From positions 124,001 to 188,000 of the forward strand of contig NZ_CP080412.1 in assembly GCF_019457635.1 (NCBI RefSeq): a stretch of DNA of 64,000 nt, in the 5' to 3' direction. Source of the DNA: Shewanella mangrovisoli (GTDB lineage Bacteria; Pseudomonadota; Gammaproteobacteria; Enterobacterales; Shewanellaceae). The notes beneath the pieces were generated by a model that was given only the letters and a program-made list of their open reading frames with translations, was not told the origin of the DNA and searched no databases. Shown one piece after another: positions 63,875 to 64,000 of this stretch. Position numbers and translations under genes: made by a program. Each line of letters begins with the position of its first letter. Position 1 is the stretch's first letter.

Positions 63875-64000
63875 ATGCGAAGTTCAAGAAGTATCACAGC
63901 GTTAGGATTGATGTTGGCCTTGCTGAGTGGCGCAAGTATTGCGGCGCCCAATCATACGCCAGCGGATGCAGGGGTCATTAATAAAGAAAGGATCCTCTAT
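63875..64000 (+). CDS. Start of a secreted protein, truncated by window edge (possibly TpsB/ShlB-like)
   Basis: Forty-two codons from ATG 63875, with GGAAGGAAG upstream. A signal peptide MRSSRSITALGLMLALLSG ends at SIAAP, followed by NHTPADAGVINKERILY. The stretch after the signal recalls the N-terminus of two-partner secretion (ShlB/FhaC-type) transporters, but so few residues are visible that the family is only a guess. Confidence 0.5.
   Translation, partial: MRSSRSITALGLMLALLSGASIAAPNHTPADAGVINKERILY

Noticed and set aside
1-64000. CRISPR arrays, insertion sequences, prophage or integrase genes
   Set aside because: No regular direct-repeat and spacer pattern, transposase motif or phage gene cluster could be found in the window.

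Overview
The window reads as chromosomal DNA of a gammaproteobacterium, most probably a Shewanella of the S. oneidensis group. The reasons are the fdnGHI-fdhE-selAB-fdhD block, the hutI/hutCUH divergon, many Alteromonadales-type small envelope proteins and moderate GC. This placement rests on recognising gene content and order; no search was run. There is no rRNA, integrase, insertion sequence or CRISPR array. The only tRNA gene found is tRNA-Sec.

Layout. 0-4.3 kb: end of a TauE/SafE-like permease, an NlpC/P60 lipoprotein, a 14-TM drug exporter, mog and a GlxA-type regulator. 4.3-11 kb: two ABC systems placed back to back. One is a NatAB-like exporter behind a secreted alpha/beta hydrolase; the other sits behind a YtrA-type GntR repressor, and both share one short control region with repeated operators. 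11-24 kb: an acyl-CoA synthetase, a secreted MORN-repeat protein, hotdog thioesterases, an HPP permease, a MerR gene with a flavodoxin-fold oxidoreductase, an MtnC-like HAD protein and a Ser-type sulfatase. 24-30.5 kb: a DUF885 lipoprotein, an AT-richer patch of unknown genes, a MarR/siderophore-interacting-protein pair and an orphan GIY-YIG-like gene. 30.6-36.1 kb: histidine utilisation, hutI diverging from hutC-hutU-hutH over nested HutC operators.

36.7-48.2 kb is a selenium and formate module: a selenocysteine-containing formate dehydrogenase (fdnG with an in-frame UGA and SECIS hairpin, fdnH, fdnI), the maturation factor fdhE, selA, selB, the sulfurtransferase-like factor fdhD, and yedE-yedF, which are associated with selenium use. 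The gene for tRNA-Sec (selC) lies antisense and wholly inside the 3' end of the selB reading frame. Its promoter also overlaps the end of selB. selB therefore gains a tail of about 48 codons read from the complement of the tRNA that its product binds. This is the most striking arrangement in the window. selD is not present here.

48.3-64 kb holds envelope genes: an M48 peptidase joined to a pilin-like tail behind a ribosome-site hairpin, a DUF1311-MliC lysozyme-inhibitor-like protein behind an array of TGTCCGC boxes, DUF481, DUF3157 and DUF1090 proteins, an MscS channel, a LysE exporter, a PlsC-like acyltransferase, a TANGO2/NRDE protein behind a start-proximal hairpin, a ZIP-like/permease-like fusion with a His-rich tail, MarC, a large TonB-dependent receptor, and the first codons of a secreted protein cut by the window edge.
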